From NCBI GenBank assembly GCA_040882845.1, contig JBBEAM010000015.1:62001-126000 (forward strand): DNA of 64,000 bases. The letters are read 5' to 3'. Positions 1 through 8,395 of this stretch are shown piece by piece. Origin of the DNA: JBBEAM01 sp040882845. GTDB lineage: Bacteria; Pseudomonadota; Alphaproteobacteria; Kiloniellales; DSM-21159. The notes beneath the pieces were generated by a model. That model was not told the DNA's origin. It made no database searches and worked only from the letters and a program-made list of their open reading frames with translations. How positions within the stretch are numbered: position 1 is the stretch's first letter; each line of letters begins with the position of its first letter. The position numbers and the translations under genes are program-made.

Positions 1-28
1 CGGCGGGTAACCCCGGGCTCCCCGCAAA

Positions 29-57
29 GAAAAAGCCCGGCGCGAAGGCCGGGCTTT
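29..57 (-). terminator. Rho-independent terminator of rpmB
   Basis: A perfect 10-bp stem (32-41 with 48-57, AAAGCCCGGC / GCCGGGCTTT, 6-nt loop) is followed on the minus strand by a T-rich run. It lies 22 bp after the rpmB stop codon. Confidence 0.85.
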
Positions 58-79
58 CCTGTCTTGCGGTCGAAGCGCC

Positions 80-379
80 TTAGACGGCGGCTTCGGTTTT
101 CGCGGTCGCCTTCTCGATCCGGCGCTTCAGCGCCAGGGCATCGGGGCCGAGCTTGCGATTCGAGGTCGACAACAGGAAGGCATCGATGCCTCCGTTGTGC
201 TCGACGGTGCGAATTGCATTGGTCGTCAGGCGCACCCGGATCATGGCGTTCAGGGCATCGCTGAACAGCGCGGTCGCCTGCAGGTTCGGCAGAAAGCGGC
301 GGCGGGTCTTGTTGTTGGCGTGGCTGACATTGTTGCCGGCCATCACACCCTTGCCGGAGAAATCGCAGCGTCGTGACAT
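80..379 (-). CDS. rpmB: 50S ribosomal protein L28
   Basis: Structural protein of the large ribosomal subunit. The 99-residue product starts MSRRCDFSGKG and continues with the basic stretch NNKTRRRFLPNLQ typical of L28. The C-terminus has a short alphaproteobacterial lysine/alanine extension. The gene stands alone with its own terminator. The length is normal and the call is secure. Confidence 0.96.
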   Translation of the reverse strand: MSRRCDFSGKGVMAGNNVSHANNKTRRRFLPNLQATALFSDALNAMIRVRLTTNAIRTVEHNGGIDAFLLSTSNRKLGPDALALKRRIEKATAKTEAAV

Positions 380-439
380 GGTCTCGTCCTATTCCATCGT
401 GGGGCGCGGCTTGCTTGGCTTTCCCGGCGCCACCGATAC

Positions 440-473
440 AAAAACCGGGCCGGGCAGCCCGAGGCCGCCCGGC
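440..473 (-). terminator. Probable terminator of the PilZ gene
   Basis: A 7-bp stem (449-455 GCCGGGC with 467-473 GCCCGGC) is followed on the minus strand by CCGG and five T. It lies about 75 bp downstream of the stop of the minus-strand gene at 547-1389. Confidence 0.55.
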
Positions 474-546
474 GAAGGCGGATATCTAAGCCAGGCAAGC
501 GGCGCGGTCAAGCCCCGAGCCGCAGGCGCAGCAGCCGCTTTTCGCC

Positions 547-1389
547 TCAGAGAAACCGCACGCCGAGCTCGCTATCGTTGCGCCAGACCACTTCGCAGGC
601 CCGCAGCGCGCCATCGGGCCCGCGCAGGCGGAAGTGTCCGGGGCAGCTCAGGACATCGACCGGGCGCAGCCGCGCGCCGCTGGCCGAGACGTCGAGCACA
701 ACGCATTCCACGGCGGCGCCGCTGTTCAGATAGAAAAGCTCGCCCTTCTGCAAGGTGCGCTTGCGCGGGGCGCCGCGGCGATCGGCTACCGCGTCACCCG
801 AAGACTCCTCGTCTCTCATCGCATCGTCCTCTCCCCCGACCGACCGCCTATTTTGCGCCGCCGGGGCCGCTTTGCCAATGCCGTCCGTGGCGGCGAGGAA
901 AGTGGCGGCGCGCACGGCGCCGGCCCAGGTCGAGCCGCGCCAGGCGACGAACAGCAGCAGCAGCAGCGCGGAGAGGAAGGCCAGGAACTTGAGATAGCTG
1001 GGAAGATAGGCGGCGGAATCGACCTGCCCGGCCACCAGCGTCGCGACTCCGCCGAAGATCAATCCCGTGGCGATGTCGCCGAGCCGCGGCAGGGCGCCCA
1101 GGGCAAGCGCCGCGAGGCCGAGCGGCAGGGTCACCCAGAAGATCAGCAGCGCGTACCCCCGCATCCTGCCCTCATAGGCCGTCAGCTCGGATTTGTACGC
1201 CTCCTGAAGCTGGTCCTGCTGCTCGGAGCTGGGATCCGACGGGTAGTAGTCGTAGGCGGGATAGGCAGGACGCTCAGCCAAGCTCGAGGCTCCGGTATAG
1301 ACCATGGCGGGGAAGAGCAGTGCGATGCCAAGGACGATCGCGATCCTGAGACCGAGGTTGGTTCTCGACGGCTCCATGGGGGACCTCAC
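547..1389 (-). CDS. Membrane protein with C-terminal PilZ domain
   Basis: A 280-residue inner-membrane protein. Hydrophobic segments are seen near residues 14-32, 80-100, 104-120 and 130-150. After a charged linker, the C-terminal 80 residues look like a PilZ domain: an arginine-rich RRGAPRKR motif corresponding to RxxxR and DVSASG corresponding to (D/N)xSxxG, the c-di-GMP-binding signature. PilZ proteins couple c-di-GMP to motility, adhesion or polysaccharide production; the output here is unknown. It is a single gene with its own putative terminator. The first ATG could be M1 or M5. Confidence 0.75.
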   Translation of the reverse strand: MRSPMEPSRTNLGLRIAIVLGIALLFPAMVYTGASSLAERPAYPAYDYYPSDPSSEQQDQLQEAYKSELTAYEGRMRGYALLIFWVTLPLGLAALALGALPRLGDIATGLIFGGVATLVAGQVDSAAYLPSYLKFLAFLSALLLLLFVAWRGSTWAGAVRAATFLAATDGIGKAAPAAQNRRSVGGEDDAMRDEESSGDAVADRRGAPRKRTLQKGELFYLNSGAAVECVVLDVSASGARLRPVDVLSCPGHFRLRGPDGALRACEVVWRNDSELGVRFL

Positions 1390-1478
1390 GGCAGGGAAAG
1401 CGGAGACGGTTACGCGACTCCGCGATCATATCTCGACTTGACATGAAACCGTGAGGGGAAATCGAGCGGCGGTGCGCG

Positions 1479-3836
1479 CTAACGCCCCTGCTGCGCGGCG
1501 GCGGCCTGGACCGCCGGCTGGCGCCCGAGGGAGCGGCTCAAGATCAGGTAGAGCTTGCCGACGTCGGCGGTCAGGAAGGCGGCGGAGAGGATATGTTCCG
1601 GGTCGCAGGCGGCGGCCTGGGCCATCAGCCGGTCGAACTGGTTGATGTAGCGCATCGCCTGGCCGCGGAACACCTCGTCGGCTTCGAAGCGGCGGCGGAT
1701 CTCCGGTACCAGGAAGGCGTCGCGCGAGCGGATCAGGCGGCGCGCGAAGATCGAGCGGTCGCCCCGGCGGTAGCGGTTCCAGACATCCTCCGGGATGTCC
1801 TGCTCCAGCAGCCGGTTGAGATTGACCGCGGCGGCATTCAGGTCGTCGATCATCGTCGTGGCGCTGCGCAGGAAGTGGTCGCGGCGGCTTTCCAGATCGT
1901 TCTCGCGCAGATAGGCGGCCTGGCGCTCGGCCTCGACGGCGGCGGCGGTCAAGGCGGCGATCTGTGCCTCGAAGCCTTCCCCCGCCGCGGCCACCCGGAC
2001 GACGGCCGCCTCGACCGCCCCGGTCAAGGCCTCCTCCTCGCTGCGCAGACTGGCGGCGAGTTCCCGGGCCCGGCTCAGCGCGTCCTCGGCGCTTCGTGTG
2101 AAGGCCGCGCCGCGGCTGTCGAGCTCGCCGCCGACCTCCGCCACGCCTTGCCGCGCCAGGGAAACCGCGGCATCGAGGCTTTGAATCCGCTTGCCGAGCT
2201 CGGTCTCGATCTCCCGTCCCGCCGCCTGGGACCGCTGGCTTGCTTCCTGCAACGCCTGGGCCTGTCCCTCGGCGGTGCCTTCCAGTTCGTCCTTGATCTC
2301 CCGCAGCGCGGCGCTCAGCTCCTGCAGGCGCCCGAGCTCCTTCCCCAGGGTTTCGGTCAGGCCGCGCGCCGCCGTCTGGGCGCTGGCGGCGGTTTCCTCC
2401 ATGGCGACGCGCTGGCGGCCGTAGAGATCGGTCAGTTCGAGGCTCTGCGCCTTGGCCGCCTCGCTGCCCCCTGCGAGTTGCTGGGTCAGGCTCTCGAGGC
2501 GGCTCCCCGCGGCGGAAATGGTCTCGCCGAGACCTCCAGCGGCCTTGGCCGAGGCCTCGGCCTGGCCGCGGAAGGACTCGCCGGCCGCCGTGACTCGCTC
2601 GACCGCCTGCCGGGACGCGCTGTCCAGGGCTTCGGCCTGAGGGTGCAACTCCTCGCCGGCCTTGCGCAGCCGGGCAAGCGCCGCCTCGGTCATCTTGACG
2701 GCGCTCTCGGCAGCCTCGCCGCCCATGCGCCGCACCTCCTCGCGCCCCTTGCTCGAGGCCTCCTCGATCTGCCGCGTCGCCTCCTTGGCGGTCATCGAGA
2801 AGCTATCGGCCTGCTCGAGGAAGGTCTGGGAGACCTCCTTGGCGCGCAGCGCCGCCTGCTCGAAGGCGATCCGCAGGGCCTGGGACTGGTTCTGCATCTC
2901 GCTGGAGATACCCTTGGAGCGGCGCTCGACCTCCAGCACCAGGCGCTGCAGCTCGTCGCTGTTGCCGGAAACCGCCTGGCGCAGCGCCTCGGTTTTCCCG
3001 CGCGCCGCCTCGAAATCGCCGTCCAGGGCCTGCAGGTCGCGCCGCGCCTCGGCGCGCAGCGCGGCGACGCCCTCCCCCAGGCCGCGGTTGGCCTCGAGCA
3101 GGCGTTCGGCGTCGGACTGCATTTCGCTGCGCAGGCTCTGCGAGCTCTCCAGCAGCTTGGCGTTGGCGGCGGCGATGCCCGCGCCGGACTCGGCCAGGCT
3201 GCGCGCCGCCTGCTCGCTCAACTGGCGCGCCTGCCTGGCGGCCTCTCCGAATTCCGCCAGCGGCTTGCCGAGCTCTTCGCGCATCTCCGCGGCGGCGCTG
3301 CGGCCGTCCTCGGCGGCGGCGCTCAGGGCCTCGCGCTGCTTGGCGAGGCTGGTTTCGCTGGCGTCGAGCCGGCCGCGCAGCTCCTGTTCGGTGCGAGCCA
3401 AGCCGTCGGCATGGACCCGCAGCTCGGCGGTCGCCGCCTGCACGCCCTCGACCGCCTTGGCGATCTCCTTGGCCGCGCTCTCCAGGCTGTCGCGAGCGGC
3501 GGCGCTGGCGCTTTCCAGCTGCCCGCCCTGGGCCTGCAGGCTTTCGACGATCTTGGCGAGTCGTTCGTTGCCGTCCTCGGGCGCATAGACGATGTCCTCG
3601 GCCCGCGCCAGGAGCTGCGCCAGGCGCCCGCGGTTGAGGTCCGGCTTGGTTATCGCGATCAGCAGCAGCCAGAGGAAGGCCGGCGGCGTGAAAATCGAGG
3701 CGACGACCACGGCGACTTCATGGGGGAGAAAGGACATCAGCGTCGCCCAGCCGATGGAGTCCTGCACATACCAGCCGCAGAGGGTGAACCAGCCCAGCGA
3801 GAGCAGTACTCCCACGGCAACCGCTGCGCGTGGCAT
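1479..3836 (-). CDS. Large membrane-anchored coiled-coil protein, TipN-like
   Basis: A 785-residue protein with two N-terminal membrane segments (about residues 3-20 and 40-63), a very long Ala/Glu/Arg/Gln-rich region of coiled-coil character (about 80-650) and a compact C-terminal domain with WNRYRRGDRSIFARR and, near the end, DVGKLYLILSRSL. Two N-terminal helices, a coiled coil and this C-terminal pattern match what I remember of Caulobacter TipN, which marks the new cell pole and places flagella and the division plane. The ATG at 3836 has a purine-rich GGGGGAAG upstream and is preferred over the TTG 18 bases earlier. A generic coiled-coil protein is the alternative. Confidence 0.6.
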   Translation of the reverse strand: MPRAAVAVGVLLSLGWFTLCGWYVQDSIGWATLMSFLPHEVAVVVASIFTPPAFLWLLLIAITKPDLNRGRLAQLLARAEDIVYAPEDGNERLAKIVESLQAQGGQLESASAAARDSLESAAKEIAKAVEGVQAATAELRVHADGLARTEQELRGRLDASETSLAKQREALSAAAEDGRSAAAEMREELGKPLAEFGEAARQARQLSEQAARSLAESGAGIAAANAKLLESSQSLRSEMQSDAERLLEANRGLGEGVAALRAEARRDLQALDGDFEAARGKTEALRQAVSGNSDELQRLVLEVERRSKGISSEMQNQSQALRIAFEQAALRAKEVSQTFLEQADSFSMTAKEATRQIEEASSKGREEVRRMGGEAAESAVKMTEAALARLRKAGEELHPQAEALDSASRQAVERVTAAGESFRGQAEASAKAAGGLGETISAAGSRLESLTQQLAGGSEAAKAQSLELTDLYGRQRVAMEETAASAQTAARGLTETLGKELGRLQELSAALREIKDELEGTAEGQAQALQEASQRSQAAGREIETELGKRIQSLDAAVSLARQGVAEVGGELDSRGAAFTRSAEDALSRARELAASLRSEEEALTGAVEAAVVRVAAAGEGFEAQIAALTAAAVEAERQAAYLRENDLESRRDHFLRSATTMIDDLNAAAVNLNRLLEQDIPEDVWNRYRRGDRSIFARRLIRSRDAFLVPEIRRRFEADEVFRGQAMRYINQFDRLMAQAAACDPEHILSAAFLTADVGKLYLILSRSLGRQPAVQAAAAQQGR

Positions 3837-3962
3837 GATCAGAACTTCCCCCAAAAGTTTCCCCCAAGCGCGCCCGTGCCGGTCCGGTCTGCCCCGGCCC
3901 GAACGCCGGGGGATAATTGCATGAGGGCTTAAGGCTGTCCAACCGGGGAAAGGGTTGAAAAA

Positions 3963-4838
3963 CTACCAGAGAAAGCTGCGCATGGCCGCGCTGGGGTAGG
4001 TTTCGCGGGCAGCGAACAGCGCGTTCAGCAGGCCGGCGTCGCCGGCGTCGGAGCCATGCAGATCCAGGGATTCGGCATGGATTCCCCCGGCGATGAACAG
4101 GCTGTCGACCCCTGCCGCCTGGGCGCCGGCGATGTCGGTACGCAGGGAATCGCCGACCGCCAGGATGTTCTCCCGCGCGATGCCCTCCAGGGCGACGAAG
4201 CAGGCCTCGTAGATCTCGGCGTGGGGCTTGCCGTGGTAGCGCACCTCGCCGCCCAGCTCCTCGTAGCGCTGGGCCAGGGCGCCGGCGCAGATCTCGCGCT
4301 TACCGCCGCGGATCACCTCCAGGTCCGGGTTGGCGCAAACCATCGGCAGCCCCCGCGCGGCCCCGTCCTCCAGCAGCTCGGCATAGGCCTCCGGCGTATC
4401 CTTGGCCAGGTGGGCCCCGGTATTGAGCAGGAAGTCGGCCTCCCCGGCCGCCGCCACGAACTCCAGGTCCAGGCCGTCGCGCATGCCGTGGTCGCGCTCC
4501 GGCCCGATGTGGACGCAGCTCCTTCCCAGGCTCTTGTAGAAGGCGTCGGGGCGGTGCTTGAGATGCTGCCAGGCGGCCTCTCCCGAAGACACCACGCCGT
4601 TGTGCAGCTCTGGCCGGATGCCCAGGCGGGCGGCGGAGTCGCGGACCTCGGCGGCGCGGCGCGGCGCGTTGGAGAGGATCGCGACCTTCTTGCCGGCGGT
4701 GCGCAGGTGCTGCAGGCAGGCGATCGCCTCGGGAAAGGCGGTCACCCCGTCGTGCAGGACGCCCCAGAGATCGCAGATGAAACCGTCATATCGGCTTGCG
4801 AGAGCCGCAAGGCCGTCGTAGAGGGGAACGGAAGCCAT
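3963..4838 (-). CDS. HAD superfamily class IIA hydrolase (NagD-like, TIGR01459 type)
   Basis: A 291-residue predicted phosphatase. The nucleophile motif DLWGVLHDG sits at residues 23-31, motif II at ILSNAPR, and the acidic motif at VGDSLRTDIAGAQAAG near residue 220. The class IIA cap lies between motifs II and III. Substrate is not known; relatives act on small sugar or nucleotide phosphates. It is divergent from the ArsC-family gene, 83 bp away. Confidence 0.88.
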   Translation of the reverse strand: MASVPLYDGLAALASRYDGFICDLWGVLHDGVTAFPEAIACLQHLRTAGKKVAILSNAPRRAAEVRDSAARLGIRPELHNGVVSSGEAAWQHLKHRPDAFYKSLGRSCVHIGPERDHGMRDGLDLEFVAAAGEADFLLNTGAHLAKDTPEAYAELLEDGAARGLPMVCANPDLEVIRGGKREICAGALAQRYEELGGEVRYHGKPHAEIYEACFVALEGIARENILAVGDSLRTDIAGAQAAGVDSLFIAGGIHAESLDLHGSDAGDAGLLNALFAARETYPSAAMRSFLW

Positions 4839-4921
4839 CGGATATTCGTTATTATTGAAATGGACGCCCGTGGTTCTGCCACAGCGGCGGAGTCCCTGTC
4901 GAAGGAAAAGGAGCGCCGGCC

Positions 4922-5269
4922 ATGGCCGTGACCATCTATCACAATCCCCGCTGCAGCAAATCGCGCCAGACCCTGGCCCTGATCGAGGACAAGGGCGTCG
5001 AGCCGCTGGTGATCGAGTATCTCAAGACTCCGCCGAGCAAGGAGAAGCTGACGTCGATCCTGAAGCAGCTCGGCCTCAAGCCGCGCGAACTGCTGCGCAA
5101 GGGAGAGCCGCTCTACAAGGACCTGAAGCTCGACGACCCGGGACTGAGCGACAAAGACCTGATCGCCGCCATGGTCGAGAACCCGATCCTGATCGAGCGG
5201 CCGATCGTGCTGTCCGGCGACAAGGCCTGCCTCGGCCGCCCGCCGGAGAAGGTCATCGACATTCTCTAG
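4922..5269 (+). CDS. arsC: ArsC/YfgD-family thiol reductase (arsenate reductase-like)
   Basis: A 115-residue thioredoxin-fold protein with the active cysteine in NPRCSKSRQTLA (C11) and the family's PILIERPIVL segment. The family reduces arsenate using glutathione and glutaredoxin. No arsR, arsB or acr3 gene is adjacent, so a general redox role like that of YfgD is equally possible. The stop overlaps the pyrD stop by four bases in a convergent arrangement. The symbol denotes the family, not proven arsenate activity. Confidence 0.85.
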   Translation: MAVTIYHNPRCSKSRQTLALIEDKGVEPLVIEYLKTPPSKEKLTSILKQLGLKPRELLRKGEPLYKDLKLDDPGLSDKDLIAAMVENPILIERPIVLSGDKACLGRPPEKVIDIL

Positions 5270-6315
5270 GCGTTGTCGCTGCCAACGGCCTCCGATACCG
5301 AGGCGAAGCCGTCGCGCGTCAGCAGCTCCGCCAGATCGCGCTTGATCCGGGCAATCAGCGCCGGTCCCTGGTAGACCAGGGCGCTGTAGAGCTGCACCAG
5401 CGAGGCCCCGGCGCGGATCTTGGCGTAGGCCTCTTCGCCGCTGGAAACCCCGCCGGTGCCGATCAGGGTCAGCTTGCCCCCGGTCAGGCGATAGGCCTGG
5501 CGCAGCACCTCGGTCGAGAGCGCGAACAGCGGCGCACCGCTCAGCCCTCCAGTTTCAGTCTTGAACGCCGAGCGCAGACTCTCCGGGCGGGAGATCGTGG
5601 TGTTGCCGATAATCAGGCCGTCGAGCTTTTCCGCCAGCGCCACCTCGCAGACCGCCTCCAGATCCTCGGGCGAGAGGTCCGGGGCGATCTTCAGCAGCAG
5701 CGGCGGCAGGCTGGGCGCCGCTTCGCGCACCGCCTGCAGGATCGCCTCCAGTTCCTCGCGCTGCTGGAGAGCGCGCAGGCCCGGCGTGTTCGGCGAGGAG
5801 ACGTTGATCGCGAGGTAGTCGGCGTAGGGCGCCAGGCGCCGCGCGCCCTCGGCGTAGTCCGCCGGGGCGTCCTGCTGGGTCCTGTTCTTGCCGAGATTGA
5901 CCCCGACGATCCCCGGCCGCCGGGTCTCGCACCAGATGCGCAGGCGGTCGGCGGCGGCGACCAGACCCTGGTTGTTGAAGCCCAGGCGGTTGATCACGCC
6001 CCGGTCCTCGGCCAGGCGGAAAATCCGCGGCTTGGGATTGCCCCGCTGCGGCAGCGGCGTGATCGAGCCGACCTCGACGAAGCCGAACCCGAGGTCGAGC
6101 AGAGGCCCGATCGCCTCGGCGTTCTTGTCGAACCCGGCGGCCAGCCCCAGCGGCGAGGGAAAATCCAGCCCCAGGACCCGGCTCGCCAGGCGGGGATCGT
6201 CCTTGGCGGCATCGCGCCCGGCCAGGCCCGCCTGCAGCGCCCAGAGGGTGAGATTATGCGCGGTCTCCGGCGCCAGGCGGTGGAGCAGCGGCCGCGCCAG
6301 CCGGAAGCTATCCAT
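5266..6315 (-). CDS. pyrD: Dihydroorotate dehydrogenase (quinone), class 2
   Basis: Oxidises dihydroorotate to orotate in pyrimidine synthesis, passing electrons to membrane ubiquinone. The 349-residue length, an N-terminal amphipathic helix, LAAGFDKN (flavin binding), NVSSPNTPGLR with the class 2 catalytic serine, and IGTGGVSSGEEAYAKIRAGA (FMN phosphate binding) all fit. It is translationally coupled to the DUF952 gene upstream by an 8-base overlap. Confidence 0.95.
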   Translation of the reverse strand: MDSFRLARPLLHRLAPETAHNLTLWALQAGLAGRDAAKDDPRLASRVLGLDFPSPLGLAAGFDKNAEAIGPLLDLGFGFVEVGSITPLPQRGNPKPRIFRLAEDRGVINRLGFNNQGLVAAADRLRIWCETRRPGIVGVNLGKNRTQQDAPADYAEGARRLAPYADYLAINVSSPNTPGLRALQQREELEAILQAVREAAPSLPPLLLKIAPDLSPEDLEAVCEVALAEKLDGLIIGNTTISRPESLRSAFKTETGGLSGAPLFALSTEVLRQAYRLTGGKLTLIGTGGVSSGEEAYAKIRAGASLVQLYSALVYQGPALIARIKRDLAELLTRDGFASVSEAVGSDNA

Positions 6316-6703
6316 CCCGATCGTCTTCCAGGCTTCCGCCCTCGGGCAGATCGCCGGCGTGCTCCAGCTCCGGGAAGAGGTGGCGCCCGTCCTCGCCGAG
6401 CGGCAGATCCTTGACGAAGAGCGCCTTCTCGATCTTCAGCTCACCGTAGAAATGCGGGAAGAGCTTGCCGCCGCGCGCGGCCTCCCAGCGCAGCTGCGGA
6501 TAGAGCGCGTCGGGGTCGCAGGCGACGATCACCAGGCCTTTCTGTCCCGCGCGGTGCTTCTCCACGGACTCGACCACCTGGTCGCCGGTCGAAAAGTGCA
6601 GGAAGCCGTCGCGGATATCGTCGTCCGAGCCCGCGTAAACGCCGGTGCGCTCCGCCTGCTTCCAGGCGGCCTTGGAACAGACGTGATAGATCGCCTCGGC
6701 CAT
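6308..6703 (-). CDS. DUF952 family protein
   Basis: A 131-residue cytoplasmic protein beginning AEAIYHVCSKAAW and containing GFLHFSTGDQV, DPDALYPQLRWE and FPHFYGEL, the conserved blocks of DUF952. The biochemical role is unknown. It shares an operon with pyrD through an ATG/stop overlap, an arrangement common in alphaproteobacteria. It is the last core gene before the phage-type cluster. Confidence 0.88.
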   Translation of the reverse strand: MAEAIYHVCSKAAWKQAERTGVYAGSDDDIRDGFLHFSTGDQVVESVEKHRAGQKGLVIVACDPDALYPQLRWEAARGGKLFPHFYGELKIEKALFVKDLPLGEDGRHLFPELEHAGDLPEGGSLEDDRDG

Positions 6704-6751
6704 GCCCGGAAGCTACGGCAAGGGGTCTGGGGCGGCAAGCGCCTGGGACGG

Positions 6752-7312
6752 CTAAGCTTCGTCCCTAGGGCCGAAAATCGCCCCGGCGATCCGCCCGCCG
6801 AGACTGCCGGGGAGTGGCTGCCCCGCCAGCACGGCCTTGTCCTGGCTGCGCTTGACGGCGTTGATGCCGAGCACCGAGAGGGCGACGCCCCAGATCAGCG
6901 AGAGGGAACCGAGGGCGGTGAAGATCTCCCCGGCGTACTCCGGGGTGACGATCACCGCGTAGGTGAGGCCGCCCATCTGCACCGTCCAGGTCAGCGCCAC
7001 GGCGTAGCCGAAGGTCGGACGCCAGCGGCGCACGTAGGCGTCCTCGGAGCGGGCCTCGGTGCGCATGGTGGCGTTGATCTCGGCCAGGATGCCGCTCTCG
7101 CGGGTCGAGGCGATGCGGCTCATCGCCTCGATATGGCGGTTGGCCTCGGCGACCTGCTCGGCCGGGATGGCGCCGTTGCCGAGGGCGGTCTCGACCTCCT
7201 CCAGGGCTTGCGACGCGGCTTCGGCGGCGGGGCTGTCGAGCTTGCCGAGGCCCCAGGCGGCGGCGCGGACCAGCAGCGGCAGGCCGAGCTGGGCGAGAAT
7301 CGCGGGCAGCAT
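6752..7312 (-). CDS. Phage holin, 3TM type (PF11351-like)
   Basis: A 186-residue protein. An N-terminal hydrophobic stretch, a helical middle, then RRWRPTFGYAVALTW followed by two further hydrophobic helices (about 112-135 and 142-160) resemble the Holin_3TM family. Holins open the inner membrane so that the lysin reaches peptidoglycan. It is the last gene of the cluster, four bases after the lysin-like gene. Confidence 0.75.
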   Translation of the reverse strand: MLPAILAQLGLPLLVRAAAWGLGKLDSPAAEAASQALEEVETALGNGAIPAEQVAEANRHIEAMSRIASTRESGILAEINATMRTEARSEDAYVRRWRPTFGYAVALTWTVQMGGLTYAVIVTPEYAGEIFTALGSLSLIWGVALSVLGINAVKRSQDKAVLAGQPLPGSLGGRIAGAIFGPRDEA

Positions 7313-7315
7313 GGC

Positions 7316-7690
7316 TCATACTCCTTCGTAGAACACCAGGCCGTCGCGCTCGGCCAGCAGGCGCAGATCCCTGGCCCAGCGCGGCGCCGCCCAGAGGCCG
7401 TGGCAGCGGGTTCCTTCCAGCGCGGACAGCTCCCCGGCCAGGGCGCGGCGGGCGATCCGCTTGCAGAGGCGGTAGCGCGGCTCGTCGGGTTCCGCCGCCG
7501 CGGGGTCGGGCACCGGACTGCGCCCCGCCTGCAGCGCCGCCAGTTCCAGCGGCGCCAGGGCCTCCAGCGCCTTCAGCCCGGCGGCGGCGCGGCGGCTCTG
7601 CAGCTTCAGCGCCAAGGCGCGCAGCCGCGCGGCGGGCGAGAGATCGCGAAAGGCGGCCCGCGCGGCGGGCGTGAGACAGGGCCGGGTCAT
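7316..7690 (-). CDS. Small phage protein resembling a reduced SleB/Hydrolase_2 cell-wall hydrolase
   Basis: A 124-residue protein next to the holin. Its C-terminal half (about residues 72-123: RLCKRIARRALAGEL, then TRCHGLWAAPRWA, ending GLVFYEGV) follows the spacing of the SleB/Hydrolase_2 fold, where the family has an IA..AL.G segment, a GGAT-H-W-PxWA segment and a final IG-FY. The usual DPTGGA turn is replaced by SALEG. Position and pattern suggest the endolysin, but with a shortened or inactive site. The alternative is an unrelated phage protein. Confidence 0.4.
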   Translation of the reverse strand: MTRPCLTPAARAAFRDLSPAARLRALALKLQSRRAAAGLKALEALAPLELAALQAGRSPVPDPAAAEPDEPRYRLCKRIARRALAGELSALEGTRCHGLWAAPRWARDLRLLAERDGLVFYEGV

Positions 7691-7700
7691 GCTGTGCTCC

Positions 7701-7979
7701 TCATGGGTTCGTGCGTGCCCGCGCGGCGGTGACGCCGTCGAGCTTGTGCTCGATGCGCACCAGGTGGGCGGTCAGGCGCACCTCGACGTCCTTCAGCGCC
7801 TGGGTCGAGGCATAAGACTTGGCAACCTCCAGCTTGAAGGCGGCGAGCTCGGCCTTGAGCGCGTCGAGGGCGCTCGCCTGCTCCTGGCGCTGCCGCCAGA
7901 TCAGCAGAAACAGCCCGGCCAACACCGGAATCTCGACCGCGGTCACCCACCAGAAGGAGTCGAACAGGCTCGGATCCAT
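7701..7979 (-). CDS. Small membrane protein with coiled-coil tail (inner-spanin-like)
   Basis: A 92-residue protein starting MDPSLFDSFWW. One hydrophobic helix (about residues 11-28) is followed by a charged helix (about 30-84) of coiled-coil type. One N-terminal membrane segment plus a coiled coil between lysis genes is the layout of i-spanins such as T7 gp18.5. The ATG at 7979 was chosen because the longer frame upstream overlaps the neighbouring real gene. The function is inferred from layout only. Confidence 0.6.
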   Translation of the reverse strand: MDPSLFDSFWWVTAVEIPVLAGLFLLIWRQRQEQASALDALKAELAAFKLEVAKSYASTQALKDVEVRLTAHLVRIEHKLDGVTAARARTNP

Positions 7980-8002
7980 CGTCAGGCTCCAGGCTAGCCG
8001 GC

Positions 8003-8371
8003 TCAGGACTCGGCATCGCGGCCTAGGGGCAGCGCCCGCCAGTTCTGCCCGCTGGCGACCACGCAGGCGGGGCCGCCGGGGTTGGTCAGCAGCAGGGTCC
8101 AGGAGCCGCTGGGCGCGGCCAGGACCTCGAGCAGCGCGCCGCCGTCGGTCAGTGCCGTGACGGCCAGGCGCTCGCCGAAACCGGCCTGCAGGCGGGCGGC
8201 GATCTCCTGCCGGTCGCCGCAGAGCGTTTGCGCGAAGGCGGCCCCGGCCAGCGCGATCAGGAAGAGAACCGCCGCGAAAGTCAGCATCAGCAGCAGCCAG
8301 AGGCGGCGGCGCGAGGCGGTGAACCAGGCGGGGATCCAGGAGGGAAACCAGGCGGGGGCGTTCCAAGACAT
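8003..8371 (-). CDS. Phage-cluster membrane-anchored protein of unknown function
   Basis: A 122-residue protein with a tryptophan-rich N-terminus, one membrane segment (about residues 24-47) and a predicted periplasmic domain with LCGDRQEIAARL, SGSWTLLLTNPGG and CVVASGQNWR. Two cysteines in the outer part may form a disulphide. Proteins of this kind are frequent in alphaproteobacterial phage regions but have no assigned role. It lies just after terminase, where lysis-accessory genes sit. Confidence 0.6.
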   Translation of the reverse strand: MSWNAPAWFPSWIPAWFTASRRRLWLLLMLTFAAVLFLIALAGAAFAQTLCGDRQEIAARLQAGFGERLAVTALTDGGALLEVLAAPSGSWTLLLTNPGGPACVVASGQNWRALPLGRDAES

Positions 8372-8395
8372 GGGGGACTCCTTATCGGTTGGGGT

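Noticed and set aside
1593..3932. Very long open frame (over 700 codons) on the plus strand opposite the coiled-coil gene
   Set aside because: It mirrors the GC-rich codon pattern of the real minus-strand gene; it has no domains, and similar shadow frames occur opposite most large genes here, for example 42211-44937.
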